Source of the DNA: Bacteroidales bacterium
Lineage (GTDB): Bacteria; Bacteroidota; Bacteroidia; Bacteroidales; UBA932
Assembly (NCBI GenBank): GCA_017509685.1
Contig: JAFWPA010000051.1
Span: 1 to 53,111, forward strand
DNA length: 53,111 nt
Reading direction: 5' to 3'
Under the pieces are notes generated by a model. It had not been told where the DNA came from. It was given only the letters and a program-made list of their open reading frames with translations, and searched no databases. Position numbers and translations under genes: made by a program. This document shows positions 36,562 to 45,122 of this stretch, in pieces. The first letter of the stretch is position 1. The number at the start of each line of letters is the position of its first letter.

Positions 36562-38991
36562 ATGACAACCAACATTCAACTGCAGTATCATACAGAATGG
36601 GGCGAGACCATCCAGCTCCGTCTGGGCAAGCGCCGTATCCCCATGGAATATTCCTACGGAGGCCTGTGGCAGATCATGCTCACCGGCCGGGATATCCACG
36701 ACGGAGACGTTTTCACTTTCGAGATTGTCCGGGACGGCAAGGTGGTCAAGCGCGAATGGCGGGAACACCATTTCAAGGCTCCGTCGGCCCAGAAAAATAT
36801 CATCGTGCGCTCCCGCTGGATGGACAGGCCGTCCAATTCGGCCTTCTATTCATCGGCCTTCAGCGACGTCATCTTCCGCCGCCCGGACGGTGCCTCTTTC
36901 CGGAACCAGCGCTACGAAGGACCGGATCTGGGCAATGTGTGCATCCGCATTCCCGCCGCCGAGGTCCGCAGCAACGAGGCCGTGGGCCTGGTGGGCTCCA
37001 GCAAGGAAATGGGCAGCTGGAAAAAGGTGAAACTGCTCTCCGACGCCAGCTTCCCCTGGTGGTTCATCACCATGGATATCACGGAGCCCATGGAGTATAA
37101 GTTCGTGATTGTGGACACCAGGACCAAGGCCATCAAGATGTGGGAGGAAGGCCCCAACCATTTCTTCGGCGAGGTCCCGCCCAAGGATACGCAGCTCATC
37201 ATTGCCGATCTGCAGCCGCAGTTCCCCACGCGGCCCTGGAGGGGCGCCGGCGTGGCCGTGCCCGTGTTCTCCCTCAAGACGGAGGAGAGTTTCGGCGTGG
37301 GTGAATTCAACGACATCAAGCGCCTGGTGGACTGGGCGGTGAAGGCGGGTCAGAACGTGATCCAGTTGCTGCCCATCAATGACACCACCATGACCCGCAG
37401 CTGGCGGGATTCCTACCCCTACAATGCGGTGAGCTCCTTCGCCCTGCATCCGCAGTTTATCCATCTGCCTGCCGCCGGCGTGCGCCAGGATGCCTCTTAC
37501 AAGGCTATGAAGGAGCATCTGGAATCCCTTCCGGCCGTAGACTACGAAGCTGTGAACGGCACCAAGATGGAATATCTCCACAAGCTTTTCGAAGGTGCCA
37601 AGGGCAAGGCTGTCCTGGCATCCAAGGAGTACCAGGACTTTGTTCAGGCCAATCCCTGGCTTCTGCCTTATGCCGTTTTCTGCGTGCTAAGGGACATGAA
37701 CGGAACGCCCGATTTCAGCCAGTGGAAACAGCTGGGCGTGTATCAGCCCAAGAAGGTACAGGCCTTTGCCGAAGCACACCGGAAAGAGGTGGATTTCTAC
37801 TGCTACGTGCAGTTCCTGCTGGACCAGCAGCTGCGGGAAGCCGTGGACTATGCCCATCTGCACGGCGTGGCCCTGAAGGGAGACCTTCCCATCGGCGTGA
37901 GCCGCTGCAGTGCCGATGCCTGGCAGTTCCCCAACCTGTTCCACATGGACAGCCAGGCCGGTGCACCGCCGGATGCCTTCGCTGCAGACGGTCAGAACTG
38001 GGGCTTCCCCACCTACAACTGGGAAGAGATGGCCAAAGACAATTACGCCTGGTGGCGCGCCCGTATGGGCAAGATGGCGCAGTACTTCGACGCCTTCCGC
38101 ATAGACCATATCCTGGGCTTCTTCCGCATCTGGGAGATTCCCATCCCTCACGAGAGCGGCCTCATGGGCCATTTCAGCCCCGCTTTGCCGTATTCGGAAG
38201 AAGATCTTCGCAACCAGGGATTCGACCCTCACGCGGGCGTTGGAACGGATGTCCTCTTTGTGGAGGATCCGCGTCGTCCGGGCTGGTGGCACCCGCGTAT
38301 TTCCGGCAACCTGACGGCCCATTATGCCATCCTTTCCCCGGAACTGCAGCATCGCTATAATCAGCTTTCCGAGGAATTCTTCTGGCGCCGTCACAACGAG
38401 TTCTGGCGGGAATCGGCCATGAAGAAACTGCCGGCCCTGCTGCGCTCGACGGGTATGCTGGCCTGTGGTGAAGACCTGGGTATGATCCCGGCCTGTGTGT
38501 CTTCCGTGATGGAGGAACTGAACATCCTGAGCCTGGAAATCCAGCGTATGCCCAAGGACCCCAAGGATGCCTTCGGCTATCCGGACCGCTATCCTTACTG
38601 GAGCGTATGCGCCACGGGTACGCACGATACCTCGCCGCTGCGCGCATGGTGGGAAGAGGACCGCGCCCTCACCCAGCGCTATTTCAACGGCGTTCTGGGT
38701 TGCGAAGGGGATGCCCCTTACTTCTGCGAGCCCTGGGTGGCCGACCTCATCGTGGCCCAGCACATGAAGTCCCCGGCCATGCTGGCCATCCTGCCCCTGC
38801 AGGACTGGCTGGCTACCGACGGCGAAGTGCGCTATTCCGGCAACCCTGCCGACGAACGCATCAACGTTCCGGCCATTCCCCGCTATTACTGGCGTTACCG
38901 CATGCACTGCACGCTGGAGAGCCTCATCGCCGATGACAAGCTGAACAACCATCTGCGCACGCTGGTGGAGGCATCGGCCCGCAATCAATAG
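36562..38991 (+). CDS. malQ: 4-alpha-glucanotransferase with two N-terminal CBM20-like domains (GH77)
   Basis: Amylomaltase for maltodextrin and glycogen metabolism; 809 residues. Two starch-binding modules (about 5-105 and 115-225; the second has VGLVGSSKEMGSWKKVKLL and MEYKFVIVDTRTKAIKMWEEG) precede the GH77 barrel, as in plant DPE2 and Bacteroides enzymes. Catalytic residues: nucleophile Asp515 in AFRIDHILGFFRIWEIP, acid/base Glu637 in LACGEDLGMIP and Asp689 in GTHDTSPLR. ATG 36562 is used; a TTG 7 codons earlier lies within the -7 box. No signal peptide, so cytoplasmic. Followed after 3 bases by an eIF1-like gene. Confidence 0.95.
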   Translation: MTTNIQLQYHTEWGETIQLRLGKRRIPMEYSYGGLWQIMLTGRDIHDGDVFTFEIVRDGKVVKREWREHHFKAPSAQKNIIVRSRWMDRPSNSAFYSSAFSDVIFRRPDGASFRNQRYEGPDLGNVCIRIPAAEVRSNEAVGLVGSSKEMGSWKKVKLLSDASFPWWFITMDITEPMEYKFVIVDTRTKAIKMWEEGPNHFFGEVPPKDTQLIIADLQPQFPTRPWRGAGVAVPVFSLKTEESFGVGEFNDIKRLVDWAVKAGQNVIQLLPINDTTMTRSWRDSYPYNAVSSFALHPQFIHLPAAGVRQDASYKAMKEHLESLPAVDYEAVNGTKMEYLHKLFEGAKGKAVLASKEYQDFVQANPWLLPYAVFCVLRDMNGTPDFSQWKQLGVYQPKKVQAFAEAHRKEVDFYCYVQFLLDQQLREAVDYAHLHGVALKGDLPIGVSRCSADAWQFPNLFHMDSQAGAPPDAFAADGQNWGFPTYNWEEMAKDNYAWWRARMGKMAQYFDAFRIDHILGFFRIWEIPIPHESGLMGHFSPALPYSEEDLRNQGFDPHAGVGTDVLFVEDPRRPGWWHPRISGNLTAHYAILSPELQHRYNQLSEEFFWRRHNEFWRESAMKKLPALLRSTGMLACGEDLGMIPACVSSVMEELNILSLEIQRMPKDPKDAFGYPDRYPYWSVCATGTHDTSPLRAWWEEDRALTQRYFNGVLGCEGDAPYFCEPWVADLIVAQHMKSPAMLAILPLQDWLATDGEVRYSGNPADERINVPAIPRYYWRYRMHCTLESLIADDKLNNHLRTLVEASARNQ

Positions 38992-38994
38992 AGA

Positions 38995-39336
38995 ATGGAA
39001 AACGACTGGAAAGCACGCCTGGGAGTGGTCTATTCCACCAACCCGGACTTTCAATATCAGACGCAGCAGGAGGAAGAGGCCGAAACCCTTCCTCCTGCCA
39101 AGCAGCGTCTCATCGTGGGCATCGACCGGCGCAACCGCGGCGGCAAGCAGGTGACCCTGATTACCGGTTTCGTGGGTACGGCCGATGACCTGAAGGAGCT
39201 GGGCCGGGTGCTCAAGACCAAACTTGGCGTGGGCGGCAGCGCAAAAGACGGAGAAATTACCATTCAGGGTGATTTCCGGGACAAAGTGGTATCTATTTTG
39301 CAGGGCTTGGGCTACAACGCCAAAAGAGGGAATTAA
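38995..39336 (+). CDS. yciH: Translation initiation factor eIF1/SUI1-like protein (YciH family)
   Basis: 113 residues. The SUI1 fold occupies the second half: RNRGGKQVTLITGFVGTADDL, LKTKLGVGGSAKDGEITIQG and DKVVSILQGLGYNAKRGN, matching YciH/eIF1. The first 35 residues are a variable Gln/Glu-rich linker with a VYSTNPDF motif shared by bacterial relatives. May influence start-codon fidelity, but the bacterial role is not firmly settled. Three bases after malQ, and its TAA overlaps the ATG of the DUF4271 gene. Confidence 0.93.
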   Translation: MENDWKARLGVVYSTNPDFQYQTQQEEEAETLPPAKQRLIVGIDRRNRGGKQVTLITGFVGTADDLKELGRVLKTKLGVGGSAKDGEITIQGDFRDKVVSILQGLGYNAKRGN

Positions 39337-40043
39337 TGCTGCTTCAAGCGCTTTTCAAATCCGGTCAGTTACTGCTGGAAGACACACCTGTGAACGAGGT
39401 CGCAGAACCTGCGACGGGGATGCCCGTTTTGTTCACCGTCCTGGTGCTGGCGTTCATGCTGGCGGCCATCCTGTTCCTTCCCCGGTTCCTGAGCATCGCT
39501 CCGCTGCTCTTCGACAGCCTGTTCCGGGCGCGCGGCAGTGTTTCCCTGGAAACCAGCGTACGCGCCAGCAACGACCGTCGTCTGATTGCCGCCGTCCTGC
39601 TCATTCCCGCCGCACTGCTCACTTACCGTTACCGGATTTATGACGCTGCTTTCCTGCGGGATCTCAGTGAAGGCTGGCGGCTGCTGGCCGTCATGGGGGT
39701 CATCTTCGCCTTTGCTCTTTTGCGTCTGGCTATATACAATATCCTGAAACCCCGACGCAACAATGACTTTTACCGCCTGGCGCGCCGTACATCCTACACT
39801 TATTTCATTCTCCTGATTATCCTGGCGCTGGTAAGTGTGGGAATTTTATCACTTTTCGGGTGCGATGACGATCTGGTGCGCAAGGTTTTACTTATAGAAA
39901 TTATTCTTCTCTATCTTAGCTTTTTGGTGCGTCGTGCGCAAATTTTAGCATTATCTTGCAATCCTTTGCGAACTTTTTTGTACCTTTGCGCCCTCGAAGT
40001 AATCCCCACTTCGGCGTTGGTAGTTTCGGCAATCTTACTGTAG
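39336..40043 (+). CDS. DUF4271 membrane protein
   Basis: 235 residues with five to six hydrophobic helices (VLFTVLVLAFMLAAILFLP, RLIAAVLLIPAALLTYRY, LLAVMGVIFAFALLRLAIY, TYFILLIILALVSVGILSLF, VLLIEIILLYLSFLVRRAQ), a short N-terminal hydrophilic part and Arg-rich loops. Proteins of this kind sit directly before hemD throughout Bacteroidetes and are annotated DUF4271; no function is known to me. Here too it is just upstream of hemD, whose -7 box lies inside its 3' end. GC falls and T-richness rises towards the end of the gene, consistent with the embedded promoter. Confidence 0.85.
   Translation: MLLQALFKSGQLLLEDTPVNEVAEPATGMPVLFTVLVLAFMLAAILFLPRFLSIAPLLFDSLFRARGSVSLETSVRASNDRRLIAAVLLIPAALLTYRYRIYDAAFLRDLSEGWRLLAVMGVIFAFALLRLAIYNILKPRRNNDFYRLARRTSYTYFILLIILALVSVGILSLFGCDDDLVRKVLLIEIILLYLSFLVRRAQILALSCNPLRTFLYLCALEVIPTSALVVSAILL
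39981..39988 (+). promoter_or_regulatory. -7 box of hemD inside the DUF4271 gene
   Basis: TACCTTTG, about 74 bases before the hemD ATG; a CTTG 22 bases upstream is a poor -33. In the leader, CGAAGT (39995-40000) can pair with ACTTCG (40008-40013). Confidence 0.55.
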
Positions 40044-40061
40044 AGAAGAGAAGAAAGAAAA

Positions 40062-40805
40062 ATGAGCATCCAGAAGATTTTGGTTTCCCAGAACGCACCG
40101 CGCGTTCTAACTCAATATGAGACGGTTACGGAGAAGTTTGGCGCCCAGTTCCAGTTTACTCCTTTTTTCAGAATAGAACCTCTGACTTCCCGTGAATTCC
40201 GCGCCCAGCGCATCAATTTCCTGGATTACACGGCAATCGTCTTTTCCTCCCGCCACGTCATTGACGCGTTTTTCGCGCTGGCCGAGGAACTGCGGGTGAA
40301 GATTCCCGAGACCATGAAGTACTTCTGCACCACGGAAGCTGTGGCTATGTATCTGCAGAAGCACATCGTGTACCGCAAGCGCAAGATCTTCTTCGGCAAC
40401 GGTACCCCGGAAAGCGTGATCACCCTCATCGGCCCCAAGCACAAGGGAGAGAAATTCCTCATCACCATGACGGAAGGCTCCTCCGTGGACGCCCTGGCTT
40501 CCCTGTTCCGGGATCGTAAGCTGGAGTTTGCCACCGGCGTGTTCGTGAAGCCCGTGAGCAATGACCTCAAGGACCTGGATATCAAGTCTTTCGATATGAT
40601 TGTCTTCTACAATCCGGCCGATGTCAAGTCCCTCCAGGAGAATTTCCCCGACTTCCAGCAGGGCGATGTGAAGATGGTCTCCTACGGCCGTTCCATCGTG
40701 CGCGCCATGGAGGAAGCCGGCCTGCGCATAGACGTGAAGGCTCCCTCTCCGGAAGCCCCTTCCGTGGCCCGCGCCATTGAACTCTATCTGGAAAGCCTCA
40801 AGTAA
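40062..40805 (+). CDS. hemD: Uroporphyrinogen-III synthase
   Basis: Cyclises hydroxymethylbilane in tetrapyrrole synthesis; 247 residues. The family is poorly conserved, but the two-domain alternation and motifs fit: INFLDYTAIVFSSRHVIDAF (first domain), KYFCTTEAVAMYLQKHI, SVITLIGPKHKGEKFLITM, FDMIVFYNPADVKSLQENFP and MVSYGRSIVRAMEEAGL. No other heme genes are in the window. Its TAA overlaps the ATG of rnpA by one base, indicating cotranscription of hemD-rnpA-yidD-menG. Confidence 0.88.
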   Translation: MSIQKILVSQNAPRVLTQYETVTEKFGAQFQFTPFFRIEPLTSREFRAQRINFLDYTAIVFSSRHVIDAFFALAEELRVKIPETMKYFCTTEAVAMYLQKHIVYRKRKIFFGNGTPESVITLIGPKHKGEKFLITMTEGSSVDALASLFRDRKLEFATGVFVKPVSNDLKDLDIKSFDMIVFYNPADVKSLQENFPDFQQGDVKMVSYGRSIVRAMEEAGLRIDVKAPSPEAPSVARAIELYLESLK

Positions 40806-41194
40806 TGGCCGATGAAACCCTTCCCAAGAGCGAACGTCTGTGCGGCGCCACTGCCGTGGCAGACCTCTTCGAGCACGGGAAAGGCGTAACCGAGGGCTGT
40901 TTCCGCTGCAAATACCTCGTACGGGCCGATGACGGTCCCTCCCGCCTGGTGGTCTCCGTCCCCAAGCGGCATTTCAAACGCGCCGTCAAACGCAATCTCC
41001 TCAAGCGCCGTATCCGGGAAAGCTACCGCAGGCAGAAAGACCTGCTGGGCGCCGGCGTGGACGTGCTGTTTATCTACACCCTCCGTGAGGTCCTCCCTTA
41101 CGAGACCATTTATGCCGATATGACCGCTGCCCTCACCGCCATCGCCAGTGCATCGGCTTCCACCCGTGGCGCGGATATGTCTGACACAGAGTAA
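40805..41194 (+). CDS. rnpA: Ribonuclease P protein component
   Basis: Protein subunit that helps the RNase P RNA process tRNA 5' ends; 129 residues. Begins LPKSERLCGATAVADLFEHG and contains the diagnostic basic helix FKRAVKRNLLKRRIRESYRR, plus DVLFIYTLREVLPYETI. In most bacteria rnpA sits with rpmH near oriC; here it lies between hemD and yidD with no rpmH in sight, the usual Bacteroidetes arrangement. One-base overlap with hemD. Confidence 0.94.
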   Translation: MADETLPKSERLCGATAVADLFEHGKGVTEGCFRCKYLVRADDGPSRLVVSVPKRHFKRAVKRNLLKRRIRESYRRQKDLLGAGVDVLFIYTLREVLPYETIYADMTAALTAIASASASTRGADMSDTE

Positions 41195-41251
41195 GTTACA
41201 CGTTTACGGGTGCACGGGCAAGTGCACCCCAATTGCAGTAAGTTGTTAATA

Positions 41252-41494
41252 ATGAGTAAGTTCGGTGACACGACCAAAAAAGTGTTAATCTTTCCTGCAG
41301 TGGTGTTGATCAAATTTTACCAGATTTGTATCAGCCCTTTCACGCCGCCAACCTGCCGATTCACCCCCACTTGCTCCCAGTATGCCCTGGAGGCCTTCCG
41401 CAAGCATGGGCCCTTCAAGGGACTCTACCTCACCGTAAGACGCCTCCTCCGCTGCCATCCTTGGGGCGGAAGTGGCTATGATCCTGTGCCGTAA
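41252..41494 (+). CDS. yidD: Membrane protein insertion efficiency factor YidD
   Basis: 80 residues. ATG 41252 gives [20 protein letters not shown], an amphipathic N-terminus, followed by the family core [21 protein letters not shown], split here only by length limits, and [20 protein letters not shown]. Three conserved cysteines are present. Peripheral inner-membrane helper of YidC-dependent insertion. The common rnpA-yidD neighbourhood supports the call. Its TAA overlaps the menG ATG by one base. Confidence 0.94.
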   Translation: MSKFGDTTKKVLIFPAVVLIKFYQICISPFTPPTCRFTPTCSQYALEAFRKHGPFKGLYLTVRRLLRCHPWGGSGYDPVP

Positions 41495-42192
41495 TGCCTA
41501 AAAAAGAGAAAATACAGGAAATGTTCGACGGGATTGCCCCGTCTTACGACCGTTTGAATCACATGATGTCCCTGAATGTGGATAAGCTGTGGCGCAGGCA
41601 CGCCCTTAAGGAGATAGTGGACGGAACGCCGCAGCAGATTCTGGATGTGGCTTGCGGAACGGGGGACAGCACCATTTCCATTGCCAAAGCGGCCGGTTCC
41701 GGTTCCAAGGTGACGGGTGTGGATATTTCCAAGGGGATGATGGCGCTGGTGATGGAAAAAGCCGCCCACGAGGGTGTACATGACCGCATTCATCTGCAGG
41801 TGGCCGACGGCGAAAACCTGCCGTTCGAAGAAGGCTCCTTCCACCGGGTAACCTGTGCCTTTGGTATCCGTAACTTTGAGCACAAGGAGAAGGGCCTGGC
41901 GGAGTTCCATCGGGTTCTCAAACCCGGCGGCAAGGCCGTTATCCTGGAACTGTCCGTGCCGCAGAACAAGACCGTCCGGTGGTTCTATGACCTCTATTTT
42001 ATGCACATGCTACCTTGGATCGGCGGTAAGGTGTCCGGAGACAAAGCGGCCTATCAGTACCTTCCCGCATCGGTGCACGCTTTCCCGTCCCCGGTGGTGT
42101 TTGGCACCATGATGCAGGAAGCCGGTTTCCGCCACGTGCGTTTCAAAACCTTCACCCTGGGTCTCTGCCGCATGTACGTGGGCGAAAAGTAA
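41494..42192 (+). CDS. menG: Demethylmenaquinone methyltransferase
   Basis: SAM-dependent C-methyltransferase for the last step of menaquinone synthesis; 232 residues (UbiE/MenG family). Motif I is ILDVACGTGDSTISIAK; the family signatures MFDGIAPSYDRLNHMMSLNVD at the start, shortened here, and RVTCAFGIRNFEHKEKGLAE and EFHRVLKPGGKAVILELSVP are all present. Menaquinone is the quinone expected in anaerobic Bacteroidales, so the ubiquinone alternative is unlikely. End of the hemD-menG run. Confidence 0.95.
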   Translation: MPKKEKIQEMFDGIAPSYDRLNHMMSLNVDKLWRRHALKEIVDGTPQQILDVACGTGDSTISIAKAAGSGSKVTGVDISKGMMALVMEKAAHEGVHDRIHLQVADGENLPFEEGSFHRVTCAFGIRNFEHKEKGLAEFHRVLKPGGKAVILELSVPQNKTVRWFYDLYFMHMLPWIGGKVSGDKAAYQYLPASVHAFPSPVVFGTMMQEAGFRHVRFKTFTLGLCRMYVGEK

Positions 42193-42240
42193 TGTCCTCC
42201 TAAAACATTACGGATTTCTCCTAAAAAAAATAGGAGTTTT
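42191..42240 (+). promoter_or_regulatory. Candidate BlaI-type operator upstream of the repressor gene (possible weak terminator for menG)
   Basis: CTCCTAAAA occurs twice in direct orientation 21 bases apart (42197-42205, 42218-42226), with an inverted partner TAGGAGTTTT at 42231-42240. AATGT/ACATT (42191-42195, 42205-42209) adds another dyad. All lie just before the -7 box. The CTCCTA/TAGGAG hairpin plus TTTT could instead end the menG transcript. Confidence 0.5.
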
Positions 42241-42253
42241 AAAAATTATGTTT

Positions 42254-42261
42254 TATCTTTG
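42254..42261 (+). promoter_or_regulatory. -7 box of the BlaI/M56/TPR operon
   Basis: TATCTTTG, 20 bases before the ATG at 42282. No consensus -33; the inverted TAGGAG copy of the repeat sits at about the -33 distance, where a bound repressor would block polymerase. Confidence 0.65.
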
Positions 42262-42281
42262 CCACAGAAACGCTGGAAAAG

Positions 42282-42647
42282 ATGAAACAGAAACTTACGG
42301 CAAAAGAGGAAATGCTCATGAACATCTTCTGGGAACACGGAAGTATGTTCATCCGGGATTTAATCAATTATTTACCGGAGCCCAAGCCGCACTACAATAC
42401 GGTGGCCACTCTGGTCAAGTTCCTGGAAGAGAAGGGGTTCCTGGAGCGGGAGCCCATGGCCAACTCGTTCCGCTACAAGGTGAAAACCACCGAGCGGCAG
42501 TACCGGGGCAGCACGGTTTCCGACGTAGTGGCCCAGTACTACAACAATTCCTATACTTCCCTGGTATCCCAGTTTGTGGAGGAAGACAAGATAGATCTGG
42601 AGGAGCTCAAGGCCCTCATTGCCACCATCGAAAGCAAGAAAGTATGA
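42282..42647 (+). CDS. BlaI/MecI/CopY family transcriptional repressor
   Basis: 121 residues. Winged-helix start KLTAKEEMLMNIFWEHGSMF, recognition region KPHYNTVATLVKFLEEKGFL and wing LEREPMANSFRYKV; the C-terminal helix forms the dimer (SLVSQFVEEDKIDLEELKAL). In the family the dimer is inactivated when a cognate membrane peptidase (BlaR1/MecR1) signals. The next gene, starting in the stop codon (ATGA), is exactly such an M56 protein. Repeated CTCCTAAAA elements before the -7 box are plausible binding sites. No beta-lactamase gene is nearby, so the regulon is unlikely to be simple drug resistance. Confidence 0.92.
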   Translation: MKQKLTAKEEMLMNIFWEHGSMFIRDLINYLPEPKPHYNTVATLVKFLEEKGFLEREPMANSFRYKVKTTERQYRGSTVSDVVAQYYNNSYTSLVSQFVEEDKIDLEELKALIATIESKKV

Positions 42648-43900
42648 CCGCATTCCTATTATATATGTTACGCAGCGGGCTGTACCTGGGCGTGTTCTAT
42701 GCGTTTTACCTGCTGGTAATGCGCCGTACCACGTTCTTCCGGTTTAACCGCCTGGCCCTGCTGCTGGGATCGGCTCTGTGCGCCCTGCTTCCGCTGCTTC
42801 GGGTTCGTTCGGCGCCGCTGGTGGCAGCCGCCGGACCGCTTTCCATCATCGGCACGGGGAATACAGCCCCGGCCGAAACCGCGACTTCCTTTTCCTGGAG
42901 CGCGCTGCTTCTGGCCCTGTACATAGCCGGTGCGTGCGCGGTGGCGGGACACACGTTCATCAGCGCCATGCTGCTGCACCGGAAGGTGGCCAGCGGCACA
43001 AAAACCCGCATCCAGGGCTTCAAAACCGTGATTCTTGCCGATGACATTCCTTCCTTCACTTTTGGGAAGACTATCTTCATCGGCCGCAGGGACCTGGAGG
43101 AGAACCCCGCCATCTTTGCCCACGAGACCCAGCACGTCACGTGCCTGCATTACCTGGACCTCTTCCTGTTCCGCGCCGTCCAGATCCTCTGGTGGTGGAA
43201 TCCGCTGGTGTGGATTGCACGGACGGAACTGGGCCTCCTGCATGAATATGAGGCCGATGAAGGCGTTATTCAAAAAGGCATCGATGCAACCCAATATCAA
43301 CTGCTACTTGTGCGAAAAGCCGTAGGGGAACAGCGCTTTTCCCTCTCCAGCGGCTTCCAGCACGCCCAACTTAAAAACCGTATTGAAATGATGCTCAAAC
43401 CCACTACCTGCGGCCGGATGCGCCTGGCGTACCTGGCTCTTATCCCCGTGCTGGCCGTACTTGTATACGCCTGCAATTCTCCCAAGAAAAACAAGGCTGC
43501 CGCCCCGGCCGAGGCCGAAGAGATTGCCGCCCCGGCTCCGGAGGCCGAGACTTACCAGGTGACGGTAACGGACGAACCCGTTCCTTTCGATATTATTGAG
43601 GTAAAGCCCGGCTTCAACGGCGGCGACGCCAACGAATTTGCCAAATGGGTGAACGCCCATCTGAACTATCCGGATGCCGCCAAGAAGGCAGGTGTCCAGG
43701 GCCGTGTGCTCCTGCAGTTCACGGTGAATGCGGACGGTTCCATGTCCGATGTGAAAGTTTTGAAAGGCGTAAGCCCGGAACTGGACGAAGAGTCTGTTCG
43801 CATCGTGAGCAGCTGTCCCGTCAAGTGGACGCCCGGCATGCAGGACGGCAAGCCCGTTCCGGTTACCTTCAACTTCCCCATTGTCTACCAGCTCAAGTGA
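42644..43900 (+). CDS. M56 family (BlaR1-like) membrane metallopeptidase with C-terminal TonB domain
   Basis: 418 residues. N-terminal helices (LLYMLRSGLYLGVFYAFYLLV and following) and a cytoplasmic zinc protease loop with FAHETQHVTCLHYLDL: His160, Glu161, His164 form HExxH. Helix after WWWNPLVWIARTELGLLHEYEADE supplies the third ligand region. After another membrane segment (LAYLALIPVLAVLVYAC) and a Pro/Ala/Glu spacer comes a TonB C-terminal fold with LNYPDAAKKAGVQGRVLLQF, VLKGVSPELDEE and PVTFNFPIVYQLK. So a BlaR1-type sensor has a TonB module in place of the penicillin-binding domain, a design common in Bacteroidetes. ATGA overlap with the repressor gene; GTGA overlap with the next. Confidence 0.9.
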   Translation: MTAFLLYMLRSGLYLGVFYAFYLLVMRRTTFFRFNRLALLLGSALCALLPLLRVRSAPLVAAAGPLSIIGTGNTAPAETATSFSWSALLLALYIAGACAVAGHTFISAMLLHRKVASGTKTRIQGFKTVILADDIPSFTFGKTIFIGRRDLEENPAIFAHETQHVTCLHYLDLFLFRAVQILWWWNPLVWIARTELGLLHEYEADEGVIQKGIDATQYQLLLVRKAVGEQRFSLSSGFQHAQLKNRIEMMLKPTTCGRMRLAYLALIPVLAVLVYACNSPKKNKAAAPAEAEEIAAPAPEAETYQVTVTDEPVPFDIIEVKPGFNGGDANEFAKWVNAHLNYPDAAKKAGVQGRVLLQFTVNADGSMSDVKVLKGVSPELDEESVRIVSSCPVKWTPGMQDGKPVPVTFNFPIVYQLK

Positions 43901-45066
43901 GAAGGCTTTTCCTGCTGATGACGGTGATGGTCTGCGTTCCGCTGGGGGCGCAGACCGTTCATCGTGATTCCGTCATCGCCCAGGCCCGTTATCTCAAAAG
44001 CATTTACCGGACCGACGAAGCTATAGAAGCCTTGGAGGCCCTGGTGAAGCCGGGCCTGCCCGACGAGGAAGTGCTTGCCGAACTGGCCGATTGCCACTTC
44101 CAGAGCGGAGATTACGAGAGTGCCGCGGGCACGTACTTTATGCTGGCCTCTCTGAAGCCGGACAACATCCTCTACAGGATCCGGCAGATGCAACTTTACG
44201 CGCGCCTGAAAGCCTGGCCGCAAAGCATCCAGGCCGGCCGGGAGGTGCTGCGGATGGACTCCATTCCGGCGGTGCTGAGCTCCGTGGGGGATTCCTTCCG
44301 CCAGCTGGAGGAGGCCGATTCGGCCCTCTGGTACTATCGGCGCTCCCTGGCGCTGAAGCCGATAAACGCCTCCGTAGTATCCAAGGCCTTCGACGTCCTT
44401 TTGCGCAGGGAGGCCTACGACGAAGCCATCGCCCTCACGGACAGTTATCTGCAGGCCGATCCCGACAACCCGGTGGTAGCTCCGCTCCAGGGCCTGGCCC
44501 TCTACCGGAAAGGAGATTACCAGGCAGCGGCCGGTGTGTTCCAGCGCCAGCTGGACCTTGGGAACGACACGTATTCCATCCATTACTACCTGGGCCAGAG
44601 CTATTGGCACACGGACCGTCCTTACCGGGCCCATCCGGAACTGCAGGCCGCCTGGCAGATAGATTCCAGTGACGTAAACCTGGCTTTTACCCTGGCCGCC
44701 GTGGATATAGAACTGATGCTTCCCTTCCAGGACTACAGCAAGGTGTGGCTGGACAAGGCCTGGGAGATGTCCCAGCCGGACTATGCCCTCTGGTCCCGCA
44801 TCCAGCAGCAGTACGGTCTGGGGTATTATCGGCTGGAGAACGATTATGCCAAGGCCATCCCGTATTACAAGGAGGCCTACCGGTACAACCCCAAGTTTAT
44901 ATCGGCCCTCTCCACCATCGGCTACTGCTATGAGTGCCTGAATGACTATACGCAAGCCCTGGAGTGGTATGAGAAGTATTTGAAGCAGGCCGAACCCGGC
45001 TCCAAGGGGTACGAACAAGTAGCCTCCAGGATTAATCACCTGAAGGCCGAAGCGTTTATGCAATAA
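43897..45066 (+). CDS. Tetratricopeptide repeat protein, exported
   Basis: 389 residues. GTG 43897 is chosen because it overlaps the preceding TGA (GTGA) and starts a good signal peptide (RRLFLLMTVMVCVPLGAQ); an ATG at 43918 would shorten it. The mature protein is almost all TPR-like helix pairs: SIYRTDEAIEALEALVKPG, HFQSGDYESAAGTYFMLASL, QLEEADSALWYYRRSLALKP, ALYRKGDYQAAAGVFQRQL, ENDYAKAIPYYKEAYRYNP and CLNDYTQALEWYEKYLKQA. Predicted periplasmic scaffold, cotranscribed with a BlaI-type repressor and TonB-linked M56 sensor, so probably part of that signalling or envelope function. Confidence 0.87.
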   Translation: MRRLFLLMTVMVCVPLGAQTVHRDSVIAQARYLKSIYRTDEAIEALEALVKPGLPDEEVLAELADCHFQSGDYESAAGTYFMLASLKPDNILYRIRQMQLYARLKAWPQSIQAGREVLRMDSIPAVLSSVGDSFRQLEEADSALWYYRRSLALKPINASVVSKAFDVLLRREAYDEAIALTDSYLQADPDNPVVAPLQGLALYRKGDYQAAAGVFQRQLDLGNDTYSIHYYLGQSYWHTDRPYRAHPELQAAWQIDSSDVNLAFTLAAVDIELMLPFQDYSKVWLDKAWEMSQPDYALWSRIQQQYGLGYYRLENDYAKAIPYYKEAYRYNPKFISALSTIGYCYECLNDYTQALEWYEKYLKQAEPGSKGYEQVASRINHLKAEAFMQ

Positions 45067-45069
45067 CCG

Positions 45070-45102
45070 TTGGCTGTATGTAAAAGAAAATTAGTATCTT
45101 TG
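45070..45102 (+). promoter_or_regulatory. Promoter of the GNAT-like gene
   Basis: TTGG (45070-45073), 21-base spacer, TATCTTTG (45095-45102), 20 bases before ATG 45123. Confidence 0.65.
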
Positions 45103-45122
45103 CGTTACTAAAACCAAACCTA

